A DNA stretch of 64,000 bases from Taeniopygia guttata (taxonomy: Eukaryota; Chordata; Aves; Passeriformes; Estrildidae), in assembly GCF_048771995.1 (NCBI RefSeq), contig NC_133063.1, positions 65,591,014-65,655,013 on the forward strand, written 5' to 3'. Shown in pieces: positions 25,907-38,370 of this stretch. Below the pieces are notes generated by a model, which made no database searches, was not told where the DNA came from, and worked only from the letters and a program-made list of their open reading frames with translations. Made by a program: the position numbers and the translations under genes. Every line of letters begins with the position of its first letter. The stretch's first letter is position 1.

Positions 25907-27348
25907 TGGGCAGTTATTTCAGTTCTATATGTAAATACTCAGATTTAAAAGAAGAATATTTTGTAATTAGTGTTCCTCTTTGGAACAGTTTATTATTTCA
26001 CTGTTTTTTTCATAATGAGTGTAAGGCTCCAGTAGATGATAATGAGTAATTTCCATCAAACATATTTGATATACTGAAAGTTGAGCTCTGACTTTGGGAG
26101 AAGCAGTGCAAGATCTGTGTATTTAAATAGGAGAAGAGTCTGTTAGTGACGCTGACTGAGTAACCTGAAAAAGCTGCACTTTTGCATATGGTTAAAAACA
26201 GACCTTCAGAAGACTAAAAGCTCTTCAGTCCTGCCCTAGGCTGAAAAGAAGGAGAAAAGAATGGAAAATCCCTTGAATGCATAGTGAAAGCTAATGAAAG
26301 GGTGAAAATCTCATGGTTATTAATGATTGCTATATCCTCAATTTAAATAAAAAAATATATTTTTTAAATTAACTGGTAGAGAGTGTTTCTATACTGTCAG
26401 CTTTTCCCATCCCTGCTTATTCATGGAGTCATAACACAGTGACAAAATGCACTGTAAGAATAACACATGGAAGGAGTTAATCTGCAAAATGGCTTAGTGT
26501 TTGGATCATTATGAAGTTGTGCTTCCTACCTGGCACTGAATTTTACGATAGCTATTACAAAGTGAGTGTTGCTGACAGCTTCGGCAATTCATTGTTCTGA
26601 ATTTCACTGAAATTGCACAGTGCAATAACTTGCCTTTAATTAAAGAAACAGTTATACTTGACAGAACTGGCTACTACACTCTACACACAAGCCCATGATA
26701 CCAAAACCAAGACACATGCAAAATATGTTGGCAGTAACTCCAGCAGAAACTGCAGCAACAAAACCTAAAAAACCTTTCTGGATAGAACTCTGACTACACA
26801 ACAGAAGAAGCTATTAGGAGAGAGAGAGCCCTGCTACTTTCCATATAATATCTTCATTCTTTGTGCAATTAAAATTTGTAGTGCAATGAACAGAACTGCT
26901 ACAGTAAATATCCAACTGCATAATTTGTACTTATGAAAGAGTTGTTGAGAGAAAGCTCTTAGCTATGTATGAGGAGAGCACAACAATGACGATGATGATT
27001 ATAATTGGATTTATTGCTGATAAAATAATATTGCCAGGGAAGTATAAATAAATAACCACTCTGTCATCTGCTGCAATAGATTATAGTATAATCAGGTCAT
27101 AATCATAATGTTGAGTTGCAAACTTCAGTGAGACCTCAATTGCTTTCTAAATTTCTCAGGGAAGTCTAGGTGCAGCTAGGTTGATTTAGTCTAAGACGGG
27201 TCAATAGTTTATCTCAAAAGTGCTATAATATAAGCAGGTTTGGCTAGAAATGTTTAGGTTTAGAGTTTTTTGCCTTACAGAACTCAAAATTACAAAGCAA
27301 CAAAGCACCTATGTTGCTACTTTAGGATTTTATGTTTGTGCTTTTTAT

Positions 27349-27382
27349 TCACTGTCCAAAATAAGTGAGTTTTGGACAGTGA
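27349..27382. repeat. Perfect inverted repeat, 13-bp arms, 8-nt loop
   Basis: TCACTGTCCAAAA at 27349-27361 pairs exactly with TTTTGGACAGTGA at 27370-27382, loop TAAGTGAG. Confidence 0.9.
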
Positions 27383-29046
27383 GTAAAAGTGAGTGTTCCT
27401 TGCAGGCATCTCTGCCAGGGAAGGGGTTCACCCTGAAGCTGCCTGCAACATCAGGAGAAAAGTTTGCCCAGTTGGCCTAGCCCCCATCAATGCTTTACCC
27501 TTATGCAGCTGATGTGCACTAAAGTAAATCAAAAACATCTCAGCTCCCCCATCTCTGGAATACATTAATTATGCCATCATCCAGACAGTGCTTCCTGCAA
27601 TACCTGCCTGGTGTTTTATATTAGGACAAACCATATTGACTACTAGAGGGAAAGTGGTGTGGTGGGGAAGGACACACATGAAGATCTGATTGTCTTTCTT
27701 CAGCATCACAGTCAACTACTTGCAACACTCAACAGGATTTTAGAATAAGGAGTAAATGCTGAAAGTTGGTTATAAAACCAGGGCTGTGATAGCAAGTTGT
27801 ACTGGCCATGACACAAATGAAACTGCCCTTACTATGCTTCAATCGAAGAATGTTGCAATTATAGTAGGTTCTTGTCCAATACAACAAGCAAGATCCAAGC
27901 AACCTCTTACAGAAAGGACAACAATGCTATTTATGTGTCCCTACCTTTGTCCCAAAACATTTGTTCAATGAGTTTAAGGAGCTACCCTGACCTGGAAGGA
28001 CTCACTCATGGTATTTCAGCTTTGTTTATAAAATGAACTTCAGATGTTTTTGTACATAGAGTTTATTCCTGAACTGTCCTGAAAGATCATCTTTGAAAAT
28101 GTCATGCTTTTGTTGCATGTAGTCTCATTGCTGCAGACTGGTTTGCTAGAGAAGCCCTTGGTTTAGGCTGGATGTTGTTATCAGTGTCATTAAGAGCATT
28201 GACTCTGGTTTTATGGCTCAGAAAATATCTGCTTCTCTATGTGAGAAAGAAAAACAGGAAATGCCTGCTTGAGAATGCTGTTGTTGCAGTGCCAGCAATG
28301 AATTAAAATGAAACTCTGATAAATGACTAACACATACATATATCATGCAGCTGTCAAGTTGGGTTCCCATCGTGCATACACTGCAGAGTGGCTGTACCTT
28401 GTGCATTAGCAGTGTTTGATATGGTTGTTCTATAACCTCACATACCTGCAGGTCCCTGGCCAGTGGAGAGACTATTCCAGTTCTTTTAACTGAAGGATAA
28501 TGCCACCTCTATCTCCATGGTCCCACTGTCCTCACACAGGGCCTTCTTCCTACTCCTCCCCTGTTAGGAGCAGAGCAAGTCTGGGCTGTTTGTATGTTGC
28601 TCATGCAGGAGGAATAAATAAAAGAAAGCTGGAGGCAGCTAGTTGCTTTTCTTTAGTACCAAAGAAAAGGGAGGCCAAGGAGGGTTATTCCTCAGTCAAC
28701 AAAAACTCCTGAATCAGCCTATTCAAGGTCATTCAATAACCAAACTCTCAAAATTTTACATAGGAGAAGCCTGTTTGCAGATTCATTAGGCTAAATCTTG
28801 TTTCTTTCACCAGAGAGAGCTAAATCTTAGAAGCTGTGCCTGGTTTGTGGCACAAACAAGACTAGTACATGCCTATTAATGAGGGCAGCAAAAATTCCTG
28901 CCCTGCATATGCTAGAGGAATCCCAGGCTTCGCCTCGAACTAGCACTCTCAGGCATAAATGTTTCTGTGCTTGGGGCCAGAGCCTAGACAAGCCCATGAG
29001 CACCAGAGAAACAGGAGGCAGAGCCTTACTTGCTGCACATCCTAGA

Positions 29047-29070
29047 GCTTGTATGCTGCTGCATACAAGC
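29047..29070. repeat. Perfect hairpin, 10-bp arms, 4-nt loop
   Basis: GCTTGTATGC and GCATACAAGC flank the loop TGCT. Confidence 0.9.
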
Positions 29071-30004
29071 ACACAGACTGTAGCAGAGCGCATCAGATGG
29101 AGGTAAGTGGATGTTGATTCATCCGTCCTGTCTCTCCTCCTCCTCCTCAGTGTGGGTGTGCAGCTGTGCTCACAAGAGCTGACAGGTCAGGGATTGAAGA
29201 GCCAGGAGGGCCAGGACAGCCAAGCCTCAGAGGCACCTGCTGCCACCCCAGCTGTCCCCAGGGATCTATGGGCTGTTTCTCCCCAGTCTCAGCTTGAGGA
29301 CATGATGCTGGGCTGGGTACATGAAGCACTCAATGTAGCTGTAAATTGCCTGCTTGCTCAGCTGAGTAGATTTCCCTTTCTTCGATGGTTTTGAAAAACA
29401 TAGCAATTCAAGAAAATCTAAAATCCCACTTAGATTTTAGTATTGCTATCCAGCCACTACAGGTACCTCTCTCCCTTGAGCACCTCACAAAGCATGCAAA
29501 AGTTGAAAAGAAGATTCCATCAATGTATTTGTAGAGTTTCCTGTATATTCATAAGAGAACTCTAACCCTCATCATATAGGCAATGTTTTTACAGTCCTTA
29601 GTTTACCCGCAGTGTAAAAAAATAGCCCTGAATGGAGAAGTGGCTTTTTCTTGAGTGGCTGTTCTTTGCTCAGTTTGTTTTTTTTGTATTCTGAACTGGA
29701 AATAAGGTTGAGGAAGTTAAAAACTAAAACATCTTGTTTCATTAGAGTTCAAACAGGACATACTGTGGTGAAGCAAAGATAAAATACTTTGCTCAAAATA
29801 GCAGTTGCTCTTAATGACTGATTTTCAAGTTAGAAGATATTTTCACTGCTTTCACAGATCGTGTCCGTGCACTACTAATACCAGTTCATAAAATAAGATA
29901 ATAAAATACAGACCTGAAAGGTACCCAGAATGGTTTAAAGAATAAAAAACACTGTCTTTTTTTTTTCTACCACAATGTAAAAGTGGGTGAAAAAAGATAA
30001 CGTA

Positions 30005-30117
30005 GAAAAAAGAAAAAAGAAAAAAGAAAAAAGAAAAAAGAAAAAAGAAAAAAGAAAAAAGAAAAAAGAAAAAAGAAAAAAGAAAAAAGAAAAAAGAAAA
30101 AAGAAAAAAGAAAAAAG
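30005..30117 (+). repeat. (GAAAAAA)16 microsatellite
   Basis: Sixteen identical 7-bp units GAAAAAA from 30005 to 30116, followed by a further G. All units are identical, which indicates recent expansion. The tract is homopurine on the plus strand. Confidence 0.97.
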
Positions 30118-30665
30118 CCTGTTTCTTAAGCAGTTTTAAGATTTGAAATGTAATTTTGAAAGATTTTTAGCAATAATATTTAGTATCTCTCCTGTAGTAA
30201 AAAGGGTTAAAGACTGATATAAAAGGGTTAGAAACCATTTAATGAAAAAGTCAATACAGTTTAGCAAAGTAAAATATATGTTTCATCTAGTGAGGGAAAT
30301 GAAGTAAATCTCTCCTTACAAAAACTTTACTAATGACAACATAAAAGTAAGAAAAAAAATTTAAAGCAAAGTAAGATATCTATGCTGTATTTCAGAGCTT
30401 CTGTAAACAAAGTTTTCAGTGATAAGAGAATTATATTATATTCTTACACCTCCTAGCTTATTTTTGAATGACAAAAGAAAAAATCTTCAGCATATTTTTA
30501 ATTTCCTTAGTCATTAAAGCTGTGGTAAGTAACTAGATGTATTATATTCTTTGCTGGGTAGGATTGCATGTTTCCTGGAGTCAGAAAAGGAAACCAAAGA
30601 AAAAGTGTGAAAATGAATGGAAGGAAATTCTAGAAATGGCACTAATATACAGGTTTACTCCTTAT

Positions 30666-32000
30666 GTGACTGTGTTGATTTAGCTCAGACTGGTTTTTGG
30701 TAGTGGGGCAGGTGTGGCTTCTGTGAAAAGCTTCTAGAAGCTTCCACCATTTCTGACAGAGCCAGTCACTGATGGCTCTGGAAATTAACATGCTGCTGGC
30801 CCAATTAGAGATGTTGGTAATGCCTCTGTGATGATATATTTAAGAAGAAAACCAAAACAGTGTAAGAGCAGCTTTTTTCCAGGGATGGCAAGGCACTGCT
30901 GCCGGGGCCATCCTGGCACAGTATCTGGCGATGTGCCGCAACCGCTGCCATCTCAGTGCAGCCTGCAGAGCCTTGCCTGGCTGGCTGCCCCTACCCAGTC
31001 ACACTGTGGGCACAAGGGCAGAGGTGGCGGTGGTGGCTTCTCCTTCCCAGTGCCCCACATGAAGAGAGGCATTAAATAGCACCAGTGCCACGGTGGCCAC
31101 CACTGCCTGCTGTGGTGGCGGGGCCACCTGGCCAGCAGCAGAAGCATGGTGAGCGATTTCCCGATGTGGAACCTAGATGAAATCAACTTATTGGCGCTGC
31201 GGGATCCTGCAGGAATCTTTTAAATGGTAGAACTTGTTGGCAGTAGTACCTATGGCCAGCAGTTTTTCCTCTAGTCAGAGAAGAGAAGGACGGGAGGATG
31301 TGAGGGAGAACAACATGAAGGCACCAAGGTCAGTGGAGAAGGAGGGGAGGAGGTGCCCCAATCACCTGACCTGAGAATCCTCTGCTGGCCATGGTGAGGA
31401 CTATGGTGAAGCAGCTGTGCCTCTGCAGCCCATGGGGGCTTCCAGCTCATGAGAAAAGTACTCACACAGCAGCAGGCTGGATAAAGTTGTGATCCAGTGG
31501 GCGAAGGAGGACCCCTGCTTCCAAACTAGAACAGCCTATCCTTAGAGGACTACACCCTGTGGAGGAGTGACCCACACCACACTTCCCCAACAGTTTTAGG
31601 AAGATTGTTTGCCTGTGGGAGGGCCCCCAGGTCATAGCAGAGAAAAGGGTCCTCTCCCTGAGTGAACAGTAGGACATCTTGAGTGATGAACTAACCAAAA
31701 GCACCCATGCCCTGTCTCCCTGAGCTGTTGGTGGGAAAGAGGGAGAGGCTGCAGGTAAAAAGGTGTTTTAAAGGCTTATTTTGCTTGTCATTATCCTCTT
31801 CTGATTCTGTTAATAATACATTTACCTTATACCTATAAATTTGAACCTGTTTTGCCCTTAGAGTGTTTTTTCCCAGTTTTTATGTCAACTCATAAGCCCT
31901 TGGTTAATTTTTTCCCCCGTCCTCTGCCCAACTGTAGCAATAAAGAGTGAGCCAAATGGGTTTTGTGAATTCCTGGCATTTGGCCAATGTCAACAGTGAC
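30666..32000 (+). mobile_element. Solo LTR of an ERVL-type endogenous retrovirus, with target duplication
   Basis: The LTR spans 30671-31995 (1,325 bp). It starts TGTGTTGATTTAGC, ends AATGTCAACA, and is flanked by identical 5-bp duplications GTGAC (30666-30670 and 31996-32000). The terminal sequences, a TATATTTAAGAAG motif near 30836, the GGAGAAGGAGGGGAGGAGGT block and the 3' part around 31850-31995 match a long ERVL-like LTR family of birds as I remember it. A 5-bp duplication is the ERVL rule. No internal retroviral region follows, so it is a solo LTR. The intact duplication suggests a fairly young to middle age. Orientation is plus. Confidence 0.8.
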
Positions 32001-32389
32001 CTATAAGAAAAGCATGCAAGAAAAATATCCTTTGAGTTATTCAGAAAGGAGGAGAAATATTAACACTTGAACAGGCAGATAAAACAATGTAGAAGTTTGG
32101 CTAGCAACATTTCTTCCCTCCTTCTTTTTGTTCGTCTCCATCTAAGACTGAGTTCTCAGTACACATGCTTTAGGCAAGCTGTAAAGGTTTATCCATATTC
32201 AGGTTATACAGCTACTCCAGTTATGCAAGCTGACCCAATTTTGGAGCTTAAATTTCTTGCATTATATAGTTCCTACAAAACATGTCAGATGTGAATGGTA
32301 TCACTTTACAAATCCAAAGGTTTGCTGCAGGAAGGAAGAATTCTTGGTTAGAACATGGAGTTAGTAACACAAGGGTCATAGGTGGGATC

Positions 32390-32472
32390 TCTTTTTTGAC
32401 CACTCACTTAAGGATTGGACTTAATGATCTTTGAAAATCCTTCCCAACTCAGAATATTCTGTGATTCTTCTA
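32390..32472 (+). mobile_element. Short CR1 LINE 3' tail
   Basis: 'gattggacttaatgatcttt', then 'aatccttcccaactcagaat', then 'attctgtgattctt' is the end of a CR1 3' region, about 80 bp only. Confidence 0.75.
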
Positions 32473-33378
32473 TTTGCAACAATATTGATGATGAGTAATA
32501 GAAGATTGGATAGGCAGTATGGACTGTTTATTTTAAAAGAGAAAAGATGAGAGGAAAATCAAAGGAGTGACCATACCAGAAAATAAATACTTGAATCTCT
32601 TAGTTAAGTTGTTGAGTAATGACTAGGTGACAGTAAACCCTATGTGCTTTGAAAGTAGATCTCCAAGACATCTTGCTGTGTAAATGATGACAGGAACTGT
32701 GTGGGATATTGTCTTGGACAAGAAGCACTCTGTGTGTACGGAGGTTTCGGTAAACAGGACATAGTAGGAGGTGGCAGTAACAAAATGCACACTTCCAGAG
32801 CTGGATGCCTGTTTTCAATTAAGCGTCATTCTATGAGAAAGGAAGTGTTCAGCAGCATCATTTCCCATCAGTATTACCACTGGCTTGTGTCCACCATATC
32901 GCCTTCTAGCAGATAGACAGGGTCTAAGGGCTCCCCACCCTCTGGAGTATAAATTGAGTAGTTGGACCTGGCTGCCTGGCTAAAATAGAGATTTGAAAGG
33001 TTTGGTTTTAGGAACATAGCCTACTTTCTGTACTGCTGATCGTAAATGTTCTTTCCAGTTTGTAAGCAAAAAAAAATTGCATTGTTGAAACACATATCTA
33101 AAGGGGGGAAAACAAAGAGCATTATAAGTAGCCAAAAGTGATAAAATTTTTAGAGATAATCTGGCTCTAAAAGTATATTCAATTATTTTCCATTTCTATG
33201 TTCCCTTCTGAGGAAAGCATCTGTAAAAGAAGTCTGCCTTCTGTGCAGGAGTCAAAGGGAGAGACATAGCAAGGCAGCAACAGCAGGCTGCGAGCACCAT
33301 GGGAGCGTGAACTGGGAGCCCTATGCCCAGGCGCTGTGGCACATCTTCACTGCTGCCCTGGGCACATGCTGCCCCATC
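32473..33378. other. Intergenic, nothing recognised
   Basis: Unique sequence between a CR1 tail and an LTR. No gene-like frame or RNA was seen. Confidence 0.5.
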
Positions 33379-34067
33379 CATGAGTGTTCTGGTTTGCTCT
33401 TGAGCTTTAATTGTTTAATGTTAGATTTTTGTAGGCTCTGTAATGGTTTGTTCCATGTACCCCTGTTCAGTTTCCCTAATGGTACTTCCCTAAAGTTGTT
33501 TATTCCAATTCTCCCGCCTTTCCCCACGTCATTCCCTATGCCCATCACCCTTGCACCTCCCATGTTTCCAGACCCTTCCCTGTCAATCCTTCAAATCCTG
33601 CCCCTGCAGCTTGTCACTCATAATTGCTACACCCCTCTTACCAGAATGTTCTGTGTCGGTTATGTTATCCCTTCATATTGATTTGCAGATTATGCATTCA
33701 CTCGCCCCTTCTCCTTCCCTATTGGTTTTATGTTAATGTGAACCCTCCTTATATGCCTCCTTGTTAGCTAGTCATTGGTTTGTAGGCAGTCTCCGCCCCA
33801 GAGATTGCCCCTTCCTTTATAAACTGCTGTAATCCCTTTGTCTTGGCTCTTCTGCGTATGTTCTCTCCAAGTCTTCTTTGGGACACCTTTGGGCTTCTCC
33901 CTGGGTGGAGGGAATAAACATCCTGGAACTCAGCCACCCGGAGGAACCCACCTTCGGGTGCCCACCTTTGGCCAGGCCAAGTGGAAGGAGAGGTTCCAAG
34001 CCTGAGGCCGAACCACTACCCTTGGCCCCAGTTTAGGAGCTTGAGGCCAGGAGTGGCCACACGTGAG
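33379..34067 (+). mobile_element. Probable solo LTR of an endogenous retrovirus
   Basis: The proposed LTR spans 33385-34061 (677 bp), starting TGTTCTGG and ending GGCCACA. The flanking hexamers CATGAG and CGTGAG differ only at a CpG/CA site, as expected for an old 6-bp duplication after CpG decay. A CCTTTATAAACTGC TATA-like box near 33820 and GGAATAAACATCC near 33912 give the promoter and polyadenylation parts in the right order and distance. No internal region is present. The family assignment is from layout only. Confidence 0.6.
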
Positions 34068-35987
34068 GTTTATTGGAGGAAAGGGACGTGGCTCACCCCT
34101 TCTCCCAGGATCCAGGAGCGGCATCACATGAGGATGAGAATACATACATAAGAGCTTCCCAAGAATTGCTGGCTCAGATACATAATAGAGTGGCACAAAA
34201 AGCCAGTGAAGACACCAAGTTCCTAACACAAAACCAAAATGATCCTAAGGCAAGGACAGTGACTCTCCCAGGTCTGCTAAAGAATGAAGAAGAATTTGAC
34301 TCAGTGTCATTCATTTTTATTCTAGTGACGGAACAGCAGGACAGATTTTTATGGTAGGTTGATATTATCAACTATGACCTTGATGGAATTATGTTGTGTG
34401 CAATGCATTTAGTGACATGTTTTAAATGTCAGACACTGCTTTTGAGAAGAGAAGATTGTTTAGAGGCTACAGGTACCACTACTGTAAGGCTGGTAGGAAA
34501 AAGATAAGAAAAACTATTTCCCAAAATTTTGCTGAACCTTTTCACAGGTTCTATTAAAAATCAAGCCACTTACTTTTCCAACAAAATTCCAGTATTTTTT
34601 TCACTTTTTCAAGTACAAATAGTTGAGAGGGCTAATAGTATTTTACAGTTCAGCATGATACTCAAGATCTAGTTTTTAGTGGTCTCCTCCCCAGCAAGTC
34701 AAATTACAACAGCCATATCTAGTTATTTTAATGCTCTCTAGTGTTGACTTGGATAATAGCACGTTATTTGTTCATAGTCTCCAGCTGTATTAGCAATGAT
34801 TAAATCATTTTTACAACAATAGCAAAATATAAAGAAAACACATCTGTTTGCATCATTAATGTTAGAAGTTACATTCATTTCTTTTTTTAAAAAATGCTCA
34901 GCATCTTGTGAGATTTAACTGTGGTCAGATCAAAAAAGATGAAAATTATTTTAAAAAAGAAAGACCTTATTTAGCAATTTATTTAAATATTGCACTCAGC
35001 ATGTTAGATCCTTCTTCCCCCAGCTCTTGGAGAGCTCTAGCGCAAAGCCGTAACTGATGATGTGGCTGAAGCTGATGGTCTGATGAAGCTGGCTTGTATT
35101 TTATTTCTATTTCTGGATCCTGTCTAAAGCAGGGAGAGATCCAACGACCTGATGCAGTTTGCTTGGTGCAAAACATTAACAAACTTTGTGGCCATGCTCA
35201 CACTTCTGGCTAGGGTTCATCTAAATAGGGATGTAGAGCTTACAGCCAGCAGACCGTATTTTATCTGCAGTCAGGCTGCCTGCAGGTGGCAGGCTGTAAG
35301 GCAGGTGTATGCCCAGCATTATCTGATATAATGCTTCTAGTGAGAACATACCGATCCCTGCAAAATCCTTGCCTTGCTAAATTAAGCAAATCCTCCCATG
35401 TGAAATTAGTTATACCAGTGACAGCTGGTATATGAGGTATTCTACCAACAGAAACTATGTTGAATACAGATCTTCCTCCACCAATAATGCTGCAACATGC
35501 AGCTGGCATAACTGGAAGCTTAGCAAGCTTCCTTATGCATGTTTAGTGCCTGACACATCCTTGTCTCCAAATATTATATAGCTCAAACTGGTTCTATAGT
35601 TTGCTTCATATAGAAAATTATGCAACCTCTATCCAACATTGTGGAAGAAAAATGAGGGAGAGACTGAGGAGCAGAAGGTACGGGTAAAACAGAGTATGTT
35701 GTCAATGGTTTCACTTCTCTTGGTCAGATGTTTACTCCTTCCTCTTCCCCTGAAACAACCTGTTAATTTTCTTTCCCAGCTAGCAGTGCAAGGTGCAGTA
35801 AGCATGAAGGTAAGGTTAGGTTTTCCTGTTAATTTAAGCATGTCAGTCTAAATTGCAGTACTTTCCTGGTTCAGTTTCTTCATCATCTACCACATTCTGC
35901 TTTGCTGTGAAACAGAGTAGAAATTTAACAGGGTAGAAATCTATTTCAGATTTAAGTGAAATCTGCTCTTTTAAAGTCTGGTAACTC
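34068..35987. other. Intergenic, nothing recognised
   Basis: AT-rich unique DNA. The open frame at 34073-34357 and others here have no recognisable domain, start context or splice support. Confidence 0.5.
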
Positions 35988-36387
35988 TGCTGTGCCCAAA
36001 GCTCCCTGTTCTTGCAAAAACCTTGTGCTACCTCAGCCAAGGAAAAGAATGCGAACTTCCAAGATAAGGAGAGCCCCTTGAACTTTGAAAGACAAGAGTG
36101 TTAAGCTGAGGCTGTTAGAAACAGACAAGATGACCACAGAGTTCTCTCTATACCAGAACTGATAAGGACTAATTGCAAGTTGTAATGCAAAACCAGTAAA
36201 ATGAATATGCATAAACCTGTTGTGGAACTCTATACATTTGTACCAGTAAGGGGAATAAAAAAAAAGTTTATAAATTCTCAGGGGTGAGCATGTCATTGAG
36301 GGAATGATCCCCACATGAGTCCAGCACTAAAATAAACATACCAGCTTTACAACTTGTTACAAGTTGTAGAGTAAGTTTTTTTCCACA
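35988..36387 (+). mobile_element. LTR remnant of an endogenous retrovirus
   Basis: The order is LTR-like: upstream U3-type text, a TATA-like GTTTATAAATTC near 36267, then 'gagcatgtcattgaggga', 'gatccccacatgagtcca', 'aaaataaacataccagct' with the polyadenylation signal, and a 3' part ending near 'ttttttccaca'. It resembles an avian LTR family with the same R/U5 wording as I remember it. Ends are approximate and I found no convincing target duplication. No internal retroviral sequence follows; a CR1 fragment begins about 30 bp later. Confidence 0.5.
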
Positions 36388-36414
36388 AACCAGCTTCATG
36401 GCCATGCTCAGCAG

Positions 36415-36900
36415 TTCATAGAATCGTCAATTCATAGAGTGGCTTGATTGGAAAGAACCTTAGAGATCATCCAGTTCCAACCTCCTGCTGTGGACAGATA
36501 TTCCTTCCACTAGACCAGGTTGTTCAGAGCCCCATCCAACCTTGGCTTGAACACTTCCAAGGATGGAGCATCCAGAACTTCTCTGGGCAACTAGTTTCAG
36601 TTCCTCACAAACCTCTCAGCAGATTTCTTTCTAAATCTAATTTAAATCTGCTCTCTTTCAGTTTAAAGCCATTACCCCATAACCTACTCCTGAAGGTCAT
36701 GATATATCTTCCTTTCTTTCTTAGCAACTTCCTTCAGGTATTGAAAGGATGAAGTAAGGTCACCCCGGAGTCCTCTCCAGGCTGAACAACCCCAGCTCTC
36801 TTAGCCTATCCTCAAAGGAGAGGCGCTCCATTCCTTGGATCATCTTCATAGTCTTCCTCTGAACATGGGCTAAAATGCAGACCCCCAGTCTGTAACTCCA
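36415..36900 (-). mobile_element. CR1 LINE, antisense 3' fragment
   Basis: The plus strand opens 'ttcatagaatcgtcaattca' and runs through 'gatcatccagttccaacctc', 'ccactagaccaggttgttca', 'ggatggagcatccagaactt', 'gtttaaagccattacccc', 'caggctgaacaaccccagct' and 'caaaggagaggcgctcca', i.e. the complement of CR1. It is relatively well preserved and 5'-truncated near 36900. Confidence 0.93.
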
Positions 36901-38370
36901 GGAAGCAAAGAGGTAATTCTTCTCAGCCAACAAAGAGCAGATGTCCATGGTTTCAAGATGGATTTGGATTTTGCTGGAAAACAAGACCATCCCTAATGCG
37001 ACATTAAACAAAATGAGAATGTAATTTGAGTATCTCCATTTGTGGGGTCTTAGACTTGCAGACTACATATATGTATCATTCTCATTCATGTACTTAAAAA
37101 TGGCAAAACCTTGAGAACAAAAATCTGTCTTAAATCTATTAAGGAATAGACACAAACCAACAAGAGATCATGGCTAAAGTCTCTCACTGTCACACTGTAT
37201 GCAGAAAGATTAGGTCTATCACATGTGCTGGACTGACAACAGCTTTTTTCCACTGCTGTACTTCTTGGCAGTTTTATGTGGCAAATCCTATAAACAAATT
37301 CCTACTTAACTGGATTTCCATTTCTATGTACACTCCTATTACCTAAAACTGAATTGCTGTTATTTTTGCTTTACTGTCCTTTGTAGCAAAAGACTGCTTC
37401 AAAGAATGAAGTTAGCTGTTGGTTAGCTAAATACAACAGTCATTTCAGTAGATATGGTCACGGCATAAAATGTGAAAAATGTCCATGCTAGCAGGGATAA
37501 AGGATACTAAGTCCTAAATATATGCATGATGACTAACCATGCACAAGAAAGCACTGCATTTGGAAACTGTGTAACAAGATGGTGAATGGAGCTTTTCCAA
37601 TGTATTTTTTGGAGAGCCATTGACTTATTGTGAAAGAAAATCTCACAATTTTTTGTGAAATTAATTCTCAAGAATTCCTAACGAAAATGCCTAGCATACA
37701 CGAATGTTAGGAAAACCAAAAACAAGCTAGCTCCAGCTGCTGGAAATTATCTCCCATTTTACAGATTGCACTAAGCAATAGATGGGTTTTGGTTCCTCAC
37801 ATTCTGAAAACCATACAGACTGTTTTGAAGTGGAATATGTAAAAACATAAAATTAACAATTTCAGTGTCCAGAGACAATGAAATAATGCTAAGAAAGTAA
37901 GTTAATAGATAATTCTAGAAATAATGGAATATAGAAGGGAAAAAAAAAAAAAGCCTGGAATGGTATTTTAACTTTTTTCAGGAACAACTGGATGGATGGA
38001 GTGATTCCATATACAATAATTTATTCAACCTGATAGATACAGTTCAAAATACTAAACTGGGATTTCTACAATAAACTGAACAATGCAAAGGATTTATCTG
38101 AAAAAAAGTTTATTCAGAAAACACTCAACAGCTATTATTAAGAAATTATTTTCCCCCTACATTAACTTATTTACATATACTATACATCTTTATATATATA
38201 TATATCTATGCACACACACATACAGAGTTTTAACTAGAATTGTGTATTGCTATATTGGATCCATAAAGTTAAGTATCATACAACAACTTGGTTTAAGGTT
38301 TTGAATTTCTTGGATAGAACAGTCTTCTTTTTGTCGGTGTAAAAATTAAACAATTATAAGACACGTTATC
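36901..38370 (-). other. F2R: F2R 3' UTR and downstream flank
   Basis: Sequence directly after the F2R stop. Canonical minus-strand AATAAA motifs lie at 38114-38109 (about 257 nt past the stop) and 38025-38020, either of which could end the mRNA. A (TA)n/(CA)n stretch occupies about 38190-38223, inside the probable 3' UTR. No other gene is visible down to the CR1 at 36900. Confidence 0.5.
38190..38223. repeat. (TA)n/(CA)n dinucleotide tract
   Basis: TATATATATATATAT, then CTATG, then CACACACACATAC. It probably lies in the F2R 3' UTR. Confidence 0.8.

Larger units (their letters stand above)
25907..30004. other. Intergenic, several inverted repeats, no gene
   Basis: Unique DNA with an inverted repeat at 27349-27382 and a short perfect hairpin at 29047-29070. 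A consensus-like donor GATGGAG|GTAAGTGG at 29106/29107 is followed only about 45 bp later by a pyrimidine-rich acceptor-like CTCCTCCTCCTCAG, too close for a normal intron. No coding family is visible. Confidence 0.45.

Noticed and set aside
29107-29394. 95-codon plus-strand frame with a Leu-rich start
   Set aside because: It opens at a GTG, overlaps candidate splice sites and has no recognisable domain.
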